A program made the translations under genes and the position numbers. This document shows, in pieces, positions 1 through 8,456 of a stretch of DNA of 64,000 nucleotides. The DNA lies in assembly GCA_964484265.1 (NCBI GenBank), contig CAZAFH010000020.1, forward strand, positions 1-64,000, written 5' to 3'. Numbering within the stretch: the first letter of the stretch is position 1; each line of letters starts with the position of its first letter. The DNA comes from SIAQ01 sp964484265. GTDB taxonomy: Bacteria > Planctomycetota > Planctomycetia > Gemmatales > Gemmataceae. The notes below the pieces were generated by a model. The model did no database searches and was not told the origin of the DNA. It was given only the letters and a program-made list of their open reading frames with translations.

Positions 1-2146
1 CAAGGCAGTCGAACCAGTGATTGTCGCCGCGCTCTGGACGTTGCTTCCATTCATCCACGGTGCGACCGCGTCCTTCGGTCTTCACGCGGTACTCGGACGT
101 CAAATGCTCCGCGAACAGACGATGCAGGTCCGGTTTGTCGCCGAAGAGTGACAGACAGCCCTTGTCGCCCATGGGTACGGCAAGCCGGGCGTGGACGAAA
201 GACTTCCAGTAGTTCGTGTCGTAGACGGCGTGGCGCACCGCCCGCTTCCCGCTGACGTTGGGCATGCGCCAGTTGTGCCCGACGCGGTCGCCTGGCTTGC
301 GTTTGTACTCTGAGAACGGTTGGCTCGACGCGCCGACGAAGCGACCGTGGCTCGGCAGCACTACTCCCGCATGAGCCGATTGGCGGCAGAACTGGTACAC
401 GATGTCCGTCGAGGAACCCCAGTTGGCATCGATCATGCAACGCTCGATTCGCAGCATCGCGCCGTCGTCGCGTCGCCATTCGCGGCCGAGGAAGGACTTC
501 GTCAGCGAGTCCAGGCCCGCGTAGATCGCTCCTTCGAGGCCAGTGGCCTTCGTCGCCGCCGAGAGCGTGAAACGCGCATCGCGGAGCGTGAAGTACGGCC
601 GTTTCTGGTCCGGGAAGGTGCCGTAGTCGATTGCGTACCCAGTGAAATCGTCTTCCCAGGCCGCCACGACGTAGAAGAGAAGGTTAGCCTGCACGTCGAT
701 GAACATCGTCAGGTGGTTGCACCCGATCGGCACCTCGCCCCGATTCATGCGATTCAGCTTGTCGATGATCTGATCGACGGTCAATTCATCTTCATCCGCC
801 GTTTCCGCGGGCAACGGTTCGTTCTGGTATTCGGCGTGGAACGCCGCTTCGTCCTGGAGCTTGAGGTTTATCGCATGCTGGATTGCAGAGAGTTCGTCGT
901 GATTGAAACGTTCTGGCCAGGCGATGTGGGAACCCGCATCCATTGCATCTCGATTCTGGCGATAGAACTCCGTTGCTTCGTCGCCCGCGTTGCCTTGCCG
1001 CATGCTCTCCGCGCGGATTTCGGCGTAGCGCTGCCAGAGCTTTTCGTCGGTTGGGAACGAGTAGACCATCTTGGTCCGCTCGCCGTTCCATTCGGGGTGT
1101 CTGTCGCGGTCGAGGATGTTGTCGGCCATGTCGCCTGGCCGGATCACCGTACATGGCATGATGCCGGAGATCTTCTTGCCGGGACCCGATAGACCCAGAA
1201 CAGCGCCGGCGAGGATGCTCTCCCGCGTGGCGCACTGCGAAAGCGACCGCGCTGACTCGTCGGTCTGCGGATCGTCGAGGACGACCAATGTGGGTCGCAC
1301 GGTTTTGCCGTCGGCGCGCTTGTACTTCATACCGCGAATGCGCCCGGTGATACCTGCGACCTTGATGATGGCGCCTGAGGCCTTGCTTCCGGCGATGCTC
1401 GGCAGCACGATCTCGCGGGCGGTCCATCCGATGTGCGTTCGCTCGCCCTTGCAGAGCTGGCCGTTGCAGCGATTGGCGATGCCGTCGAGACACTGGATCG
1501 GATACACGACCTCGGGGAAATCCTCGAGGAGCAGGTCGTTGCCGTCGAGTTCCATCTTGATGGAATCGAGCATGTCCATTGCATGGCCTTCGTCGGAGCC
1601 GATCAGACAAACGAATTCGCAGTGCCCAAAGAGAACAGCCCAGATGCAGGCGCATTCGCAGATGGTGCTCTTGCCGCTGCCGCGCGGCATGGCCATCGCG
1701 AAAAGGCCGCCGCGCAGCACCGCTTGTTCGATCTTGGCGATAACCTTCAGGTGATCTGGCGACCATGCGAGGTGAAATGTCAGAGGGAAGTATTGCTCGC
1801 AGAAGAAGCGGAAATCAGACGCGGCCTTCGCCTTCCGCTCTGGATTTACGACGACCGGCAATTCGCCTATGTCCCGACCGGCCAGGGAAAGTGCAACGTT
1901 GCGAGCGCGGGCCCGCTCCTTCAGCGTGGCGTAAGGATCGGCATCCGGTTCTGGCTTCGGCGCGTGTCGGACTCGGACGAGCCAGCCGACGTAGCGCAAC
2001 AGGTCAACATGACGGGAGTCGCCGATCCGCATGCCGGCGCGGGTGCGATGGCGGTGTAGCTGTCGCTCATTGATCACTTCCCCGAGGGGCGTCGAATTGA
2101 GCAATCGGCATAGGTCGCTCGGTCGAAGTTTTCGCGGATCAATCAC
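1..2146 (-). CDS. Phage terminase large subunit, GpA-like (partial, C-terminus beyond window)
   Basis: This frame stays open from a GTG at 2146 to the left edge, about 715 codons. The N-terminal 60 residues look like a small helix-turn-helix module. A Walker A motif PRGSGKS lies near residue 150 and a Walker B-like LVVLDDPQTDE near residue 289. FIDVQ near residue 482 fits the first acidic residue of the GpA nuclease domain, and the last visible residues, DNHWFDCL, match the usual GpA C-terminus, so few codons should be missing. The enzyme would cut and package phage DNA into proheads. The GTG overlaps the stop of the small upstream gene, and GGGAG lies about 10 nt before it, so the two are probably translationally coupled. 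Arg-rich open frames on both strands here are shadows. Confidence 0.88.
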   Translation of the reverse strand, partial: MIDPRKLRPSDLCRLLNSTPLGEVINERQLHRHRTRAGMRIGDSRHVDLLRYVGWLVRVRHAPKPEPDADPYATLKERARARNVALSLAGRDIGELPVVVNPERKAKAASDFRFFCEQYFPLTFHLAWSPDHLKVIAKIEQAVLRGGLFAMAMPRGSGKSTICECACIWAVLFGHCEFVCLIGSDEGHAMDMLDSIKMELDGNDLLLEDFPEVVYPIQCLDGIANRCNGQLCKGERTHIGWTAREIVLPSIAGSKASGAIIKVAGITGRIRGMKYKRADGKTVRPTLVVLDDPQTDESARSLSQCATRESILAGAVLGLSGPGKKISGIMPCTVIRPGDMADNILDRDRHPEWNGERTKMVYSFPTDEKLWQRYAEIRAESMRQGNAGDEATEFYRQNRDAMDAGSHIAWPERFNHDELSAIQHAINLKLQDEAAFHAEYQNEPLPAETADEDELTVDQIIDKLNRMNRGEVPIGCNHLTMFIDVQANLLFYVVAAWEDDFTGYAIDYGTFPDQKRPYFTLRDARFTLSAATKATGLEGAIYAGLDSLTKSFLGREWRRDDGAMLRIERCMIDANWGSSTDIVYQFCRQSAHAGVVLPSHGRFVGASSQPFSEYKRKPGDRVGHNWRMPNVSGKRAVRHAVYDTNYWKSFVHARLAVPMGDKGCLSLFGDKPDLHRLFAEHLTSEYRVKTEGRGRTVDEWKQRPERGDNHWFDCL

Positions 2147-2351
2147 GGCTTCCCATCTCCCGCACGAGCCAAGCAGCGTAGTGGACCAGGTTGATCGACC
2201 CGTCCACGTTGGCCGGGGCGCCGGCCTCAAGATCGGCTTGCAACATCTCGACGGTCACCGGTTCTCCGATTGACCGTGTAAGCAGCCGGGCCGCGTCCGT
2301 GACCGTCAAGGACATTGGATTCAGCGCCGGCTTGCCGTTGTCGTGATCCAT
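2139..2351 (-). CDS. Small phage protein upstream of terminase (70 aa)
   Basis: Short acidic protein with a central helical stretch and the ending NLVHYAAWLVREMG. The start is ATG with GGGGG just upstream. Its stop overlaps the GTG start of the terminase gene, so it is the first gene of a packaging pair. By position it could be a small terminase-type or accessory packaging protein, but no diagnostic motif is visible. The position-based role is inference. Confidence 0.6.
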   Translation of the reverse strand: MDHDNGKPALNPMSLTVTDAARLLTRSIGEPVTVEMLQADLEAGAPANVDGSINLVHYAAWLVREMGSRD

Positions 2352-2730
2352 TGGTGCCCCCTTGCTGTTCCGGCTGTCTCGTCATCTGCGTCATACCGTC
2401 ATAGCGCGGTGTAAACCGTGTTGCGACCAGCCGTTGGGTGGTGACGCAAACGACCGCTTCGATGACGCGGAAGACGGGGCGGGCACGTACCGTCATCGAG
2501 GTCACCACGCAACGCACCCCGCCATGACGCAAGTGACGCGGATGACGCATCTGCCGGTCCAAGCCTCGCCGCCTGCCTGAATTCGGCGATCTTCCCGCCG
2601 TCGAGAATTCTGAAGATTCTCGGCGAACCGCGCTTGAACCCTCCCGCCACGCGAGGTAAGTCACTGACCCTGCGAAGCATCGCGATGTCCGCGACGCCGC
2701 ATACCGCAACACCGTAACGGGAGAAACATC
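2352..2730. promoter_or_regulatory. 379-bp gene-free stretch with clustered TGACG/CGTCA motifs
   Basis: It lies between the divergent terminase operon and the HARE-HTH gene. No convincing gene is seen. The part from about 2378 to 2552 is rich in TGACG or its complement, including close copies at 2523-2548 (ATGACGCAAGTGACG followed by GGATGACGC) and CGTCATCTGCGTCAT at 2380-2394. This could be an operator array, an iteron-like region or decayed coding sequence. It probably holds promoters for both flanking operons. Confidence 0.35.
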
Positions 2731-3084
2731 ATGGCCAAGAAGAACACCGCCACCAAGCTGAAGGTCGTCGCTGCTCCGGCGGACGCCACACCCGCCAAGA
2801 GGGCCAAGGCCGCGAAGCCCGCGAAAGCCAAGCCCGACGCCGAGGTCAAGGAGAAGAAGCTCAGCGCCATCGACGCCGCTGCCAAGGTGCTGGGCGACGC
2901 GGGTACGCCGATGAACACCAAGGAGATGATTGAGGCGATGGCGGCGAAAAAGCTGTGGACAAGCCCCGGCGGCAAGACGCCGCACGCCACGCTCTACTCC
3001 GCGATCCTTCGCGAGATCAACACGAAGGGGAAGGACGCCCGTTTCACCAAGACCGAGCGCGGAAAGTTCGCCGCCAAGGCGTAG
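2731..3084 (+). CDS. HARE-HTH domain DNA-binding protein
   Basis: 117 residues. The first 45 or so form a Lys/Ala/Pro-rich basic tail. The remainder (KLSAIDAAAKVL, then MNTKEMIEAMAAKKLW, ending SAILREINTKGKDARF) matches the winged-helix HARE-HTH fold (HB1, ASXL, restriction endonuclease HTH), common in planctomycete phage-like elements. GGGAGAAA precedes the ATG. It probably acts as a nucleoid or DNA-binding regulator, and the basic tail suggests sequence-independent contacts. It is transcribed divergently from the terminase genes. Confidence 0.75.
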   Translation: MAKKNTATKLKVVAAPADATPAKRAKAAKPAKAKPDAEVKEKKLSAIDAAAKVLGDAGTPMNTKEMIEAMAAKKLWTSPGGKTPHATLYSAILREINTKGKDARFTKTERGKFAAKA

Positions 3085-3152
3085 CTCGCCTACGCCACGG
3101 TTCGCCCACGACGCCGCGACACGCGGCGTCTTCTCGTTGGTCGCGTTGTTCG

Positions 3153-3533
3153 TCACCTCGCCACCTCCGTCGCCACGGACGCCAACGTGGGCGTTCGCCA
3201 CCGGTCCACAAGGCTCGGCTCCACAAAATGCAAAGGCTTGCCTAACGCGCGGGCCAGCGCGATCTCCGCTTGCACGCCAATGCTGTCGATCCAGCCGTCA
3301 AGCTGCAACACGATCATCTCGTCGCACCGCGCCAGCAGGTCGCGTCCCCATCGCTGCCAGAACAACCAATCGGACGGCAATCCATGTTCGACCAGCGGAT
3401 GGCCATGCACGATCGGCGAGATCGCCAAGTGCCCGTCCCGCGCCAACCCTGCCGCCGCGCGACAAGCAGCAACAAACCGCTGCTGGCGTACGGCGAGGTC
3501 TGGATGCGAATACGGCGAGATGACGTAGATCAT
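3153..3533 (-). CDS. DUF1937-like protein (nucleoside deoxyribosyltransferase-like fold)
   Basis: 126 residues. It opens with MIYVISPYSHPD and carries SPIVHGHPL and a C-terminal DGWIDSIGVQAEIALARALGKP, the pattern of the DUF1937 family found in phages and related in fold to nucleoside 2-deoxyribosyltransferases. The SIGVQAE segment would place the catalytic-type glutamate. The start ATG overlaps the stop of the ParB/methyltransferase gene (ATGA), so the two are coupled. The substrate is unknown; nucleotide or modified-base metabolism is an inference from the fold. Confidence 0.72.
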   Translation of the reverse strand: MIYVISPYSHPDLAVRQQRFVAACRAAAGLARDGHLAISPIVHGHPLVEHGLPSDWLFWQRWGRDLLARCDEMIVLQLDGWIDSIGVQAEIALARALGKPLHFVEPSLVDRWRTPTLASVATEVAR

Positions 3534-4849
3534 GCCGATGCCTCCTGGGGCACGGCGCTGATCCGTTCCGCCTTCCGCCCGGTGAACTTCTCGAACCGCT
3601 GCACGATGACGTCGCAGTACAGCGGGTCGAGTTCCATCAGGAACGCCTTACGGCCCGTCTGCTCGGCGGCGATCAGCGTCGAGCCGGACCCGCCGAACAA
3701 ATCGATCACGTTCTCGCCGACCCGCGAGGAATACTGCATTGCACGCACCGCAAGCTCGACCGGCTTCTCGGTGAGATGGATCATCGACTGCGGATTGACC
3801 TTCTTGATCGACCAGACATCGACGGCATTGTTCGGACCGAGGAATTGATGCGCGGCGCCGAGCTTCCAGCCGTAGAAACACCATTCGTGATTGCCCATGA
3901 AATCCTTGCGCGTGAGAACTGGATGTTCCTTGACCCAGATGATTGCCTGCGAAAAGTAAAGCTCCTTCGCCTTCAGCACCGGCGGATAGTTGGCGCAGTT
4001 GGCATACCCGCCCCAGATGTAGAAGCCGCGCCCCGGCAGCAGCACGCGGGCCATGTTGCCGAACCAGGCGTCGAGCAATTGATCGAACGCCTCCTCGGAA
4101 ACGAAGTCGTTGGCGAGCGGCCGATCTTTGGGTCGCAGCTTCTTCTGGGTCGGTTTTGATTTCTCAGGGTGCCGAGCAAGATCCAGGCCCTGATGATGCT
4201 TGGTCCCCTCGAACGACGACAGGCCCGCGGCGATGGCGTTGTTGGATCGAGGCTCGACCTTCACGTTGTAAGGCGGATCGGTATTGACCAGGTGGATCGG
4301 CGCGCCGTCGAGCAGGCGGTCCACATCCTCAGGCTTGCTGCTGTCGCCGCAAAGCAAGCGATGGTTGCCGAGCAGCCACAGGTCGCCGGGCTGGGTGATT
4401 GCTGCGTCCGGTGGCGCCGGCACATCATCGGGATCACACAGACCGTCTTGGATGCCGGGGTCGAGCAGCTTGGCCAGTTCGTCCTCGTCGAAGCCGAGCA
4501 AGCCGAGGTCGTAGTTCATGCCCTGCAGTTCACCCACCTCGATTGGCAGAAGGTCGTAGTTCCAGTCGGAAAGTTCGGACGTTTTGTTGTCCGCGATGCG
4601 ATACGCCTTGATCTTCTCAGGCGTCAGATCCTTTGCAACGTGAACCGGCACCTTCTCCAGTCCGAGCTTCTGCGCGGCCTTGTAGCGGGTGTGGCCGCAG
4701 ATTATTATGCCGTTGGCGTCCACGACGATCGGCTGGCGGAACCCGAACTCGCGGATCGACGCCGCCACGGCATCGACGGCGTCGTCGTTCAACCGAGGAT
4801 TCTTGTCGTAGGGTTTGACGCGGGAGATGGACCAGAGTTCGACTTTCAT
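3530..4849 (-). CDS. ParB-N domain fused to beta-class DNA methyltransferase
   Basis: 439 residues from an ATG at 4849 with GAGGTG upstream; the frame extends further but the start of a ParB-N domain (MKVELWSISRVKPYDKNPR) fits this start best. Residues 1-110 are ParB/sulfiredoxin-like with IICGHTRYKAAQKLG. The C-terminal part carries DPPYNV, then FGGSGST near the end, the motif IV before motif I order of beta-class N4/N6 amino-methyltransferases. Such fusions are typical of phages and mobile elements and modify phage DNA. It is coupled to the DUF1937 gene downstream. Confidence 0.88.
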   Translation of the reverse strand: MKVELWSISRVKPYDKNPRLNDDAVDAVAASIREFGFRQPIVVDANGIIICGHTRYKAAQKLGLEKVPVHVAKDLTPEKIKAYRIADNKTSELSDWNYDLLPIEVGELQGMNYDLGLLGFDEDELAKLLDPGIQDGLCDPDDVPAPPDAAITQPGDLWLLGNHRLLCGDSSKPEDVDRLLDGAPIHLVNTDPPYNVKVEPRSNNAIAAGLSSFEGTKHHQGLDLARHPEKSKPTQKKLRPKDRPLANDFVSEEAFDQLLDAWFGNMARVLLPGRGFYIWGGYANCANYPPVLKAKELYFSQAIIWVKEHPVLTRKDFMGNHEWCFYGWKLGAAHQFLGPNNAVDVWSIKKVNPQSMIHLTEKPVELAVRAMQYSSRVGENVIDLFGGSGSTLIAAEQTGRKAFLMELDPLYCDVIVQRFEKFTGRKAERISAVPQEASA

Positions 4850-5001
4850 CGCGGAGCGCACCTCAAGCACGGTTGTGCTGGTGGCTCCGAGAAGCGGAGT
4901 GCGGCCTCGGCAATCCAAGGCGGCGGGCAGGACTACCAGAAACGACCTGCCGCTGAGAATGGCTTTTGGATTATATCAGAAGGACGACGAGAAATGAAAA
5001 T

Positions 5002-6192
5002 CTAGGTGGCGCGCCGGAGCGACGAAATCTGCATGACCTCTTCTTCAGTTAACTGCCATGACCGGCAAATGCGAAGTCGTTCTTCCTGGTCCGGGTCCTT
5101 TGCCGACGCAACAGCACGTGAGTCGTCAGCTTCTGCGGCACCAATTGCCCGCCACGTCGAAGCTACTTGAAGTTCTCTGTCGACTTCTTCTTGCGATGCT
5201 GGGTGCCCAACCATGAATGGCACATAATCTGGGGATGCCGGATCGAAAATATAGGTGAAATCCATTGACCACGGTTCGTGCTTGCGTGGAGGGATTTGGC
5301 CTTGCTCAAAAAACTCCGCTCGAATTGCATGGTCCGTGTGCAAATAGCCAGCATACGAACCGCAGTCTTTGTCCCCCAGTTTTTTTCCACCTGGCAGTTC
5401 AGTGTCTTCCGTCCATGCGAATTCTCGAAATGGTCTTCCCGCAATCTTGTCCATCAGCCAAGTAGCAGGGCCGTGTGGGACGTCCTTGGCTGCGTTATCG
5501 ATTGTTAACATCGCCGTTCTCAAAGCCCACTCAATTTGATCAGACTCACCGCCATACAATTCACGGTATCGTACCATGTGTCCCAAACTGTTCGCAGTAA
5601 ACGCGATTCCCGCTGGGATGCGGTGATCATGCCACCACTGCCGATCCGCCGCGGATGCAAAGAAATCTACGGAAAACACAAACTTCACGATCTTGCCATC
5701 AGGCTGCCGCAAATAGAGCCATTCATCGACTACCTCGGCCTCTTTGACATCAGGGCGACCGCGCCAACCCGCCAAATCCTGTGCATACAATGCGAACTGC
5801 CGCAATTGCGTGTCAGCGCGAGCGTAGGTTATTCGTGAACTGCAGACGCTTAGAATGAACGAGTGCTTTGGGAGCCCGCGAAACGCTCGTTGCTTCCAAA
5901 GTCGTTTTGAATCTGCAATCTTTGCTCGAACACCATCGTCGTCGAGCGTGTTGATGTCTTTCTCCGAAACAAAGCAGAAATGAATCCCGTCTCGCTTCGC
6001 CGCGATGTTACCAAAAGCACATCGTTGATGCCGTTGAATCCAACCACTCAGCGCGTCAATCCGCTGTGGATCGTTGGTATATGGGAAGTTTATCGCGTCA
6101 CTTGCGATTCGGATATCTTCGGAGAATCCTTTTGTTTGCCGTTCCTCATCAAGATTGAGCTGGTAGAAGAGATCGCGAAGTCTGGTCGTCAT
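5002..6192 (-). CDS. Uncharacterised 396-aa protein in AT-richer cargo block
   Basis: No family is recognised. The product is soluble-looking and rich in aromatics, with stretches such as VFSVDFFASAADRQWWHDHR and FAWTEDTELPGGKK; no membrane segment or signal peptide is seen. Base composition here and in the next two genes is visibly more AT-rich than the flanking phage genes, which suggests separately acquired cargo. It lies downstream of, and in the same direction as, the protease gene and its small partner, so the three may form one transcription unit. Confidence 0.6.
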   Translation of the reverse strand: MTTRLRDLFYQLNLDEERQTKGFSEDIRIASDAINFPYTNDPQRIDALSGWIQRHQRCAFGNIAAKRDGIHFCFVSEKDINTLDDDGVRAKIADSKRLWKQRAFRGLPKHSFILSVCSSRITYARADTQLRQFALYAQDLAGWRGRPDVKEAEVVDEWLYLRQPDGKIVKFVFSVDFFASAADRQWWHDHRIPAGIAFTANSLGHMVRYRELYGGESDQIEWALRTAMLTIDNAAKDVPHGPATWLMDKIAGRPFREFAWTEDTELPGGKKLGDKDCGSYAGYLHTDHAIRAEFFEQGQIPPRKHEPWSMDFTYIFDPASPDYVPFMVGHPASQEEVDRELQVASTWRAIGAAEADDSRAVASAKDPDQEERLRICRSWQLTEEEVMQISSLRRAT

Positions 6193-6214
6193 GGTGTGGG
6201 CCTTCGGGGATAAG

Positions 6215-6433
6215 TTAGGCTGTCAAGGGGCTGAACTGACCGGTCTTCTTGACTAATATAGGGAAGCCCTCCCATCCTTTGCTTAAGAACGCGTATTCCT
6301 TCGGCTTAAGCGTGCCCTTCGTGTAAACATAAATGCAATCAGCGCCGTCAAACTTTCCAACTCCGACCGCGACCAACCAAGACGGTTGATTCAATTCGAG
6401 CAACAGTTGATTGGCGGCTTCTTGAACGGTCAT
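6215..6433 (-). CDS. Small protein similar to the N-terminal domain of the adjacent protease
   Basis: 72 residues from the ATG at 6433, two bases after the protease stop. Its core, VGVGKFDGADCIYVYTKG then GFPILVKKTGQ, aligns by eye with residues 61-102 of the protease (VGFSKGTSGPRIIVYLTKG then SIPVSIRRIGK). It therefore appears to be a free-standing copy of the protease N-terminal domain. It could be an inhibitor, a chaperone-like prodomain or a binding partner. None of these is established. Confidence 0.6.
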   Translation of the reverse strand: MTVQEAANQLLLELNQPSWLVAVGVGKFDGADCIYVYTKGTLKPKEYAFLSKGWEGFPILVKKTGQFSPLTA

Positions 6434-6435
6434 GG

Positions 6436-7527
6436 TCAGACCCCGTGAGAACCCACAAGCGTGATCCCACCAAAACACTTCGCGATAAAACTCATCGGGA
6501 TGATAGCGGTCTCACCATAAGGTGAAGTAGCAAAAATCATGCCTACGGCGGTGCTTTCGTCGTCATCCTTGACGACTAGACTGCCAGAATCTCCAGGCAA
6601 GGCAAATTCTTCCCCGTTTCCGCGAATGGACCATGCCTCCTTGAACCACACGGTGGCACTAAAATGATTGGCCTTGTAAGGCAACGGAAATGGACTCAGC
6701 TTCGCCTCTACAACGCCTTTGGTCAAACCGGTTGTCCTGCCAACCTTTTTGACCTTCATGTCAAAGTCAATTTCCTCGATTGCAGTCGGGGTATCGTAAC
6801 CGCCAAGATTGGCTGCTGGGCCTTGCCATGATGTAACCTTGTTTGCATCGGTAACAGAGGCGATTGCAAGATCCTCCACACACGGATCTACAAAAGTCGG
6901 GTCACCGCTTCGCAACGGGCAGATCTCAGCGTGCCGGCCAATTTCGCTTGGAGCGGTGAGAAGCTTTCCACCGTCTGCGCTGCTGGGCGACATGATCGGC
7001 ATCCCCTTCGGAACGTGATTGCACGCAGCAAGGATGTGGTTATTGGAAAGTATGAATAGCTGGTTCTTTGGGGTTCCCTTTTTGTGAACGAGCGCGCCGA
7101 ATGTTCCAGAATAAGCTTCGCTTGTGGGAGCACACGAGCTGCCACACGCTATCCGATTTTTGTGGGTGAAGAATTTACCTTGGTTCGTTGATGAGGACGC
7201 TTGCTCCGGATTGATGATCATCTTGCCGATACGTCGAATGGAAACAGGGATTGACTCGTTCCCCAACTCAATCGCGGACTCTCGAGATCGCCCTTTGGTC
7301 AGATAGACGATGATTCGCGGTCCTGACGTGCCCTTTGAAAAGCCCACGGATTGGACCGACAGTCCGTGAAAACCGTGTTCGGAGAATGCGGAGTCGATTC
7401 CGTCGGCCGTTTGAGCAGGCGTCATTCCTTTGGCGTCGGGGCCGTGTCCCGAGCTAGCGAAAGCGAAGTTCCCGTTGCGAAGGAACGCACGCATCAAATC
7501 CGTGGCAACACTTTCGACATCCGCCAT
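6436..7527 (-). CDS. Trypsin-like serine protease with N-terminal accessory domain
   Basis: 363 residues. Residues 1-105 form an alpha/beta accessory domain. The rest is a chymotrypsin-fold protease with the triad readable as His164 (LSNNHIL), Asp219 (CVEDLAIASV) and Ser314 (LPGDSGSLV); GRTTGLTKGVV is typical of the C-terminal barrel. There is no signal peptide, so it likely acts in the cytoplasm, unusual for this fold. It is followed at once by a gene that duplicates the accessory domain. A role in host interference or defence is inferred from its cargo-like position in a prophage. Confidence 0.8.
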   Translation of the reverse strand: MADVESVATDLMRAFLRNGNFAFASSGHGPDAKGMTPAQTADGIDSAFSEHGFHGLSVQSVGFSKGTSGPRIIVYLTKGRSRESAIELGNESIPVSIRRIGKMIINPEQASSSTNQGKFFTHKNRIACGSSCAPTSEAYSGTFGALVHKKGTPKNQLFILSNNHILAACNHVPKGMPIMSPSSADGGKLLTAPSEIGRHAEICPLRSGDPTFVDPCVEDLAIASVTDANKVTSWQGPAANLGGYDTPTAIEEIDFDMKVKKVGRTTGLTKGVVEAKLSPFPLPYKANHFSATVWFKEAWSIRGNGEEFALPGDSGSLVVKDDDESTAVGMIFATSPYGETAIIPMSFIAKCFGGITLVGSHGV

Positions 7528-7712
7528 GTTCGGTCCCTCGTTTTATCAGAGCGCTACGGCTGATAGCCGCCACGAGACCGAAGCAATCCTCTTATCGCGC
7601 TTACTTGACTAGCGCCGTCTCGTATGTTATGGACGTCTTCTCCGTGACAGCACAAGGCAATTCTCGGCCCGTCATTTTAGCCGAGAATCCACGCGCGGAC
7701 AAGGACTTGGTG

Positions 7713-7955
7713 TCAATTGCCACCCTCGACCAAGAGCGCGTTGCCTGCGGCCTCGGCTCGGAACACCGCCCCTGGCGGCGCGGTGATAGCAATTCTGCCA
7801 CGCCGACCGGACCGGCCGACGAATCGTATGGCGATTTGCACGCCGTCCAAGTCGACGATACGAGTCTGGCCTTCGGCGTACCATTCAATCGACTGACACG
7901 GTCGCGAGTTGCCTTTACTCGGCACGAGTGCGTCTTCGTTCGCAAAGTAGTTCAT
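7713..7955 (-). CDS. CsrA-like small RNA-binding protein (candidate)
   Basis: 80 residues from the ATG at 7955 with GGAGAGG at good spacing. The middle (RIVDLDGVQIAIRFVG, then RGRIAITAPPGAVFRAE) follows the CsrA pattern of beta strands ending in an APxxVxxxRxE-like segment. Against canonical CsrA it has about 30 extra N-terminal and 15 extra C-terminal residues. CsrA proteins bind GGA motifs in mRNA leaders and control translation. The assignment is by pattern only. Confidence 0.5.
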   Translation of the reverse strand: MNYFANEDALVPSKGNSRPCQSIEWYAEGQTRIVDLDGVQIAIRFVGRSGRRGRIAITAPPGAVFRAEAAGNALLVEGGN

Positions 7956-8175
7956 CGGGGCCTCTCCACAATCAGGTTGCGAAAATCGGACAACCAAAAC
8001 AAACTCTGTCTAGCTTGGCGACTGTTCCCGCGGGGGGCACGGGCAAAACGTCGGCCTGGTAGTACCTACGCGGGGCTGGCGGCGTGGCGGGCCGGGTGCG
8101 TAGGCGGGGCGTTGGTCGCCTCGGGCCGGGACGACGCGACGTGGGCCAACGTGGGCGGAACGGGCGTAGGCGGGG

Positions 8176-8430
8176 CTAGCCATTGGCTCCCCCCGTGGTC
8201 TGGACGAGCGCGAGGATCGCCGTTTTGATCGAGACTGGTAGGCGTTCCCACGCGGCAACGACGGTGGCTAGATCTGCGGGAAATTGGCGTTCTGGCGGGC
8301 ACGGCACCACTACGGGCACCTCGGCCCCATCGATTTGCCCTAACTCGCTAGACGGGTCTACACTTGCGGGATCGGGGTTGCGGATTGCAAATCCGCCATC
8401 CCCGGTTCGAATCCGGGAGGGGCCTCTTTG
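8176..8430 (-). pseudogene. C-terminal remnant of an ORF read through the attachment site
   Basis: The frame runs leftwards out of the tRNA-Cys-like repeat and ends in VVAAWERLPVSIKTAILALV, a C-terminal pattern recalled from small planctomycete proteins that are read antisense across tRNA attachment sites. The upstream part now belongs to the neighbouring element, so the ORF has probably been cut or re-headed by integration. It supports the view that the DNA left of 8382 is the end of an earlier integrated element. Expression is doubtful. Confidence 0.4.
8382..8429 (+). repeat. attL core: 48-bp tRNA-Cys 3' segment
   Basis: This is identical to 52243-52290. It includes the anticodon loop TTGCAAA (GCA, Cys), the T arm CCCGGTTCGAATCCGGG and an acceptor 3' strand AGGGGCC. 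The anticodon stem pairs fully here (GCGGA/TCCGC), but no D arm or acceptor 5' strand precedes it at tRNA spacing, so it is a tRNA fragment rather than a gene. The integrase gene begins 28 bp to the right. Confidence 0.85.
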
Positions 8431-8456
8431 AATTTCTTGACATATCCTTCGGATAT

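Noticed and set aside
320..1192. Plus-strand 290-aa open frame
   Set aside because: It is the antisense of the terminase nuclease region; no RBS or domain pattern.
792..1766. Long Arg-rich open frame on the minus strand
   Set aside because: Composition is that of a shadow frame. The overlapping terminase frame has Walker motifs and runs to the window edge.
8323..8429. Complete tRNA-Cys starting at GGCCCCA (8323)
   Set aside because: The 57 bp between the possible acceptor strand and the anticodon stem is far longer than the 26 expected, and no D arm forms.
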